Origin: Actinomycetota bacterium | Lineage (GTDB): Bacteria; Actinomycetota; Actinomycetes; Mycobacteriales; Mycobacteriaceae | Length of the DNA stretch: 8,448 nucleotides | Assembly (NCBI GenBank): GCA_005789055.1 | Contig: SYAA01000199.1 | Span: forward strand, 1-8,448 | Reading direction: 5' to 3' | Part shown: piece after piece, positions 6,257 through 8,448 of the stretch | Layout: every line of letters starts with the position of its first letter | Numbering within the stretch: position 1 is the stretch's first letter | The notes under the pieces: generated by a model | Told to the model about the DNA's origin: nothing | The model's input: only the letters and a program-made list of their open reading frames with translations | Database searches by the model: none | Program-made: the position numbers and the translations under genes

Positions 6257-6604
6257 GCCGATCGGACCACCAGAGGCGTTAAGGACGTCATCGCTGATGT
6301 CCGTCAGCTGATCTTTGCCGAGGGCCGCCTCCAGCGTGTTCGCTAACTGATCCCGCTGGCCCGGAGGAGCGGCCAGGATCACATCAAGCGCTACCCGCAA
6401 CTGTTGCTCCGTTTGTGGATCGCTGCTGATCTTGCCCCAGATCAAGGGGGCGCTCTGCTGCAGCGATGCCATCACCTGTTGCTGGGAACACGTCGTGGTG
6501 TTGAGAGTGTCAGCAGACGCCGGTGCTGCTGCCGCTATGGCGAGACAGGCGAGGCCTGCCGCGGTACCCAAAAGCCGACCGAGACCCTTTTGCATTTCGC
6601 TCAT
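6227..6604 (-). CDS. Small secreted haemophore-like protein (haem-binding family, mycobacterial)
   Basis: The 125-aa precursor begins MSEMQKGLGRLLG, with a classical Sec signal (hydrophobic LLGTAAGLACLAIAAAA) and an ASA-D cleavage site near residue 32. The mature part is about 93 aa, helical, with two cysteines (TTTCSQQQ near its start and NGCKNF at the end) that probably form a disulfide. Length, the 'Cys...QxxVMASLQ' start, 'DPQTEQQLR' and a C-terminal Cys fit the mycobacterial haemophore-related (Rv0203-like) family that carries haem outside the membrane. This is a pattern match, and the haem ligand is not identifiable. The ATG at 6604 is preferred over the TTG at 6613 because a -10 (TAAGTT) lies seven bases before it; ATG 6595 is another option. 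It converges on aceA, 24 bp away, and the SDR gene is upstream on the same strand. Confidence 0.75.
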   Translation of the reverse strand: MSEMQKGLGRLLGTAAGLACLAIAAAAPASADTLNTTTCSQQQVMASLQQSAPLIWGKISSDPQTEQQLRVALDVILAAPPGQRDQLANTLEAALGKDQLTDISDDVLNASGGPIGRAVNGCKNF

Positions 6605-6641
6605 GGCGGGCAACTTAGCAGGGGTTGGGATCAGTGATCAA
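6605..6641 (-). promoter_or_regulatory. Promoter for the haemophore-like gene (leaderless), with overlapping dyad
   Basis: On the minus strand, TTGATC (6636-6641) and TAAGTT (6612-6617) are separated by 18 bp, and the ATG follows the -10 by seven bases. No Shine-Dalgarno is present, so a leaderless mRNA is likely. The dyad GATCA-G-TGATC (6629-6639) covers the -35 region and could be an operator. It does not resemble an IdeR iron box. Confidence 0.5.
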
Positions 6642-6690
6642 CCACCATGTCACCACGCCACGCCGTCACCAACGTCTGTGGTCAGTACAG

Positions 6691-7521
6691 CTAGCGCACG
6701 ACGACGGCGCTTGGCTCGCGTGGTGACCCGAGGGCTTCTCGGTGCGAGGGCGGGCGTCGTCCGGCCTCGTCGGTGAGGCCGTAGTGGGCGGCACGTTCTG
6801 CGGCGATCACGGTGTGGCCGGTCAGCGTCGCCAAGTCAGGATCGCAGTAGAGCGCATCGATGAGCCGTCCGGTGAACTCCGGAGTTTCGGCGTGTTCGGC
6901 GAAGCCGGCCAGCGCCTGCACATTGTCGCCGAATGATCGCCGCAGTCGTTCAGTGAGCAGAATCCCCATCCAGATCGACACCGTCGAGACGCCAGTGTCG
7001 GCGAAGTCGACCGCCATATCCGCCGCCATTTTGTCCACGCCGGCCTTCTGCGCACCGTAGGCCGGACCGTGCATGTAGCAGACCGATCCCGGTGAGGAGG
7101 TGAATGCGATCAGCCCGCGTTCGGCACGCAACAGCAGTGGTGCTGCATACCAGGAAGCCACATACGCCGACCGCAGACCGACATCGAGGACATCGGCCAG
7201 ATCCAGCGGCTTCTCCCAGAACGGCGCGGGGCTGGTCAGTGCGTCGCTAATGGCAGCGGCGTTGTTCACCAGCAGGTCCAGGTGCCCGGCGTCATCGGAG
7301 ACCCGGGCGAACAGCGCTGCCACCGATGCGTCATCGGCGTGATCGGTCTGCACCGCGATGCCCTCGCCGCCGGCGATGGTGACCTCACGGGCGGCCGCGG
7401 CGAGGCCGTCGGTGCGGCCGGTCAGGTAGACCCGCCAGCCCGCGGCGCCCAGCGCATGGGCAATACCTCGGCCGGCGCCGCGACTGGCACCGGTGACCAC
7501 GGCAACTCGTCTCGCGTCCAT
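6691..7521 (-). CDS. Short-chain dehydrogenase/reductase, DHRS1-like
   Basis: NAD(P)-dependent oxidoreductase with a complete classical SDR Rossmann fold, 276 aa. The cofactor loop is TGASRGAGRG (residues 10-19) and the structural motif is LVNNAA (84-89). The catalytic Ser is likely 142 in TSSPGS, followed by YGAQK giving Tyr155 and Lys159. Residues around the active site (SSPGS, YM, YGxxKAGVDKMAAD) and the C-terminal HYGLTDEAGR resemble, from memory, animal DHRS1 and its bacterial relatives. The basic residue after the Gly motif (Arg14) and Arg36 suggest NADPH, but this is not certain. The substrate is unknown. The C-terminus adds about 25 polar residues past the family core. ATG 7521 starts directly before the beta-strand ARRVAVVTGAS. 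A minus-strand TAGCGT (7528-7533) six bases upstream suggests its own leaderless promoter, although the nuclease gene ends only 37 bp upstream on the same strand. Confidence 0.9.
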   Translation of the reverse strand: MDARRVAVVTGASRGAGRGIAHALGAAGWRVYLTGRTDGLAAAAREVTIAGGEGIAVQTDHADDASVAALFARVSDDAGHLDLLVNNAAAISDALTSPAPFWEKPLDLADVLDVGLRSAYVASWYAAPLLLRAERGLIAFTSSPGSVCYMHGPAYGAQKAGVDKMAADMAVDFADTGVSTVSIWMGILLTERLRRSFGDNVQALAGFAEHAETPEFTGRLIDALYCDPDLATLTGHTVIAAERAAHYGLTDEAGRRPPSHREALGSPREPSAVVVR

Positions 7522-7558
7522 TCCCCGACGCTATCGCGTCCAGCCGCGACCCAAGGGC

Positions 7559-8341
7559 TTAGCAGCGCGCCAGTACCGCCTCCATGGCTTTCTTCTCTTT
7601 GGCCGCCAGCCACAGCCCGTAGGCGGTTTTGACCTCGATCTGACGGGCGACGAAGTCGCACCGGAACGCCTCGTTGGGGGGAATCCACGACGCGGCATCG
7701 CGGAATGCTTTGTCGAAGTTGGCTTTCGGACTCACCGCGAGCAGATTCCGCGGGTCGTTGGCGAAGTCCAGGCGGCGTTGCGGATCCCAGGAGCGCGCCC
7801 CCTTGTACCAGGCGTCGGCCAACGCGACGACGTGGTCGATCTCGACGGCATTAGACGTATCCGGGCCGCGGGTGAAGTCAATGCTCACCCCGCTGTAGGG
7901 GTCGATGAGTGTGCCGCTTTGCGCGTAGCAGGTGCGCGGGCGCACGACGAGGTTCTTCAGGTCACGACGCAGGATGTCGTCGCGGGTGTTGCAGCCGTTA
8001 TGTCCGAACTCGACGTTGACGTCATCGCTCCAGGCTTTACCGAACTGAGAGCGCTTGAAGTCCGAGGTGCGGTCCCAGCCACGGACCTCGAGCCTCTTGA
8101 GTTGCTCGCGGGCGGTGTCGAAGCGGGCGGGGTCGCCGGGCGCCGGCGACGGGGGCGCGGATGACGGAGGTGCCGAGGTGGACGTCGGTTCGGCGCGCCA
8201 GGTCGGCGACGGCCCGGAGGTGCGTTCGCGCACCGACCGTTCCTGCCAGTACAGTGCGCCCGCGACGGCGGCGACGACCAGAACCGCGAGCACGGCGGCG
8301 AGGAGTCGACGCCGCACCTTCGATGGTTTGCCTGCTGCCAC
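7559..8341 (-). CDS. Membrane-anchored or secreted HNH-type nuclease (DUF1524 / GmrSD C-terminal-like)
   Basis: The 260-aa protein has an N-terminal basic stretch (KPSKVRRR) and a hydrophobic segment (about 13-31, LLAAVLAVLVVAAVAGALY), serving as a signal anchor or uncleaved signal. A Ser/Pro/Thr-rich linker (43-70) follows, then a globular domain (about 72-260). That domain carries the DUF1524-type HNH signature: EIDHVVALADAW (His170 as likely general base), LDFANDPRNLLAVSPKANFDKA (Asn195 to Lys211, metal and phosphate site) and a C-terminal aromatic helix. Four cysteines (117, 138, 228, 260) could form extracytoplasmic disulfides. Predicted activity is metal-dependent DNA cleavage outside the cytoplasm, such as nutrient or competitor DNA breakdown. 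Unlike GmrSD, there is no DUF262 ATPase/sensor domain and no modification system nearby. The start is GTG at 8341, with GGA a few bases upstream and no better codon. It is divergent from the gene at 8399. Confidence 0.85.
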   Translation of the reverse strand: MAAGKPSKVRRRLLAAVLAVLVVAAVAGALYWQERSVRERTSGPSPTWRAEPTSTSAPPSSAPPSPAPGDPARFDTAREQLKRLEVRGWDRTSDFKRSQFGKAWSDDVNVEFGHNGCNTRDDILRRDLKNLVVRPRTCYAQSGTLIDPYSGVSIDFTRGPDTSNAVEIDHVVALADAWYKGARSWDPQRRLDFANDPRNLLAVSPKANFDKAFRDAASWIPPNEAFRCDFVARQIEVKTAYGLWLAAKEKKAMEAVLARC

Positions 8342-8385
8342 TGTCCGGTTTTAGCACGTGCGGCCCACGCGCCCCGGTCGCCGCG

Positions 8386-8391
8386 CATACT
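8386..8391 (+). promoter_or_regulatory. Candidate -10 of a leaderless transcript for the right-edge gene
   Basis: CATACT (8386-8391) lies seven bases before the GTG at 8399. No Shine-Dalgarno is present at the right distance. The 57-bp divergent gap also contains the 8-bp palindrome GCACGTGC (8354-8361). Confidence 0.35.
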
Positions 8392-8398
8392 TCTTCAG

Positions 8399-8448
8399 GT
8401 GACGCCACTGGAAAGATACGTCGCCGAGGAGATCGCGACCGACCACGT
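8399..8448 (+). CDS. N-terminus of a probable dienelactone hydrolase-family protein (cut by window edge)
   Basis: Sixteen codons from GTG 8399 read MTPLERYVAEEIATDH and run off the right edge. From memory, mycobacterial dienelactone hydrolase-like (alpha/beta hydrolase) proteins begin MTPLQRYxAEEIAxDHxDG, so the match is specific, but only the N-terminal extension is visible and no catalytic residue can be checked. Such proteins usually continue with a twin-arginine or lipoprotein-like region before the hydrolase domain. It is divergent from the nuclease gene. Confidence 0.55.
   Translation, partial: MTPLERYVAEEIATDH

Noticed and set aside
7559..8341. Type IV restriction (GmrSD) system
   Set aside because: Only the DUF1524-type nuclease part is present, with a membrane anchor; there is no DUF262 domain and no partner gene.

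Overview
The window reads as chromosomal DNA of a mycobacterium, most likely a non-tuberculous (Mycolicibacterium-type) species. The evidence is high GC with strong third-position G/C, a long-form isocitrate lyase (ICL2/AceA type), a mycobacterial Mce-family protein, a small exported Cys-pair protein of the mycobacterial haemophore type, and the start of a gene that looks like mycobacterial dienelactone-hydrolase-type proteins. No rRNA, tRNA, insertion sequence, integrase or CRISPR array was seen.

Layout, left to right. (1) The 3' end of a plus-strand gene for a probable exported protein (1-339). (2) A minus-strand pair: dtd (D-aminoacyl-tRNA deacylase, 1070-1501) followed by an unrecognised conserved protein (389-994). 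(3) A 381-bp, comparatively AT-rich divergent region (1502-1882) with a 20-bp perfect palindrome. (4) A plus-strand gene (1883-2605) for an NlpC/P60-like Cys-His hydrolase domain with a tail of 25 consecutive tetrapeptide units of the type [DE]-P-x-x. (5) A convergent, 11-bp overlapping, stand-alone MceA-type gene (2595-3794, minus). (6) Divergent from it, the full-length isocitrate lyase gene (3911-6202, plus). (7) A minus-strand cluster: a small secreted haemophore-like protein (6227-6604), a DHRS1-like short-chain dehydrogenase (6691-7521) and a membrane-anchored or secreted HNH/DUF1524-type nuclease (7559-8341). (8) The first 16 codons of a plus-strand gene (8399 onward).

The genes do not form one pathway. 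Strand switches are frequent and most genes appear to be single transcription units. Several starts (1883, 6604, 7521, 8399) have a TANNNT-like -10 hexamer ending 6-7 nt before the start codon and no Shine-Dalgarno, which is the geometry of mycobacterial leaderless transcripts. Envelope or exported functions are enriched (partial protein, P60-like protein, Mce, haemophore-like protein, nuclease). Isocitrate lyase represents the glyoxylate/methylcitrate side of fatty-acid use, and Mce proteins are lipid-import components, but their adjacency here is only suggestive.

The least conventional item is the P60-like protein with the 4-residue acidic proline repeat. It begins almost directly at its catalytic domain without a normal signal peptide, and the domain resembles, from memory, the one at the C-terminus of mycobacteriophage tape-measure proteins. 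I see no clear multi-gene undescribed system.
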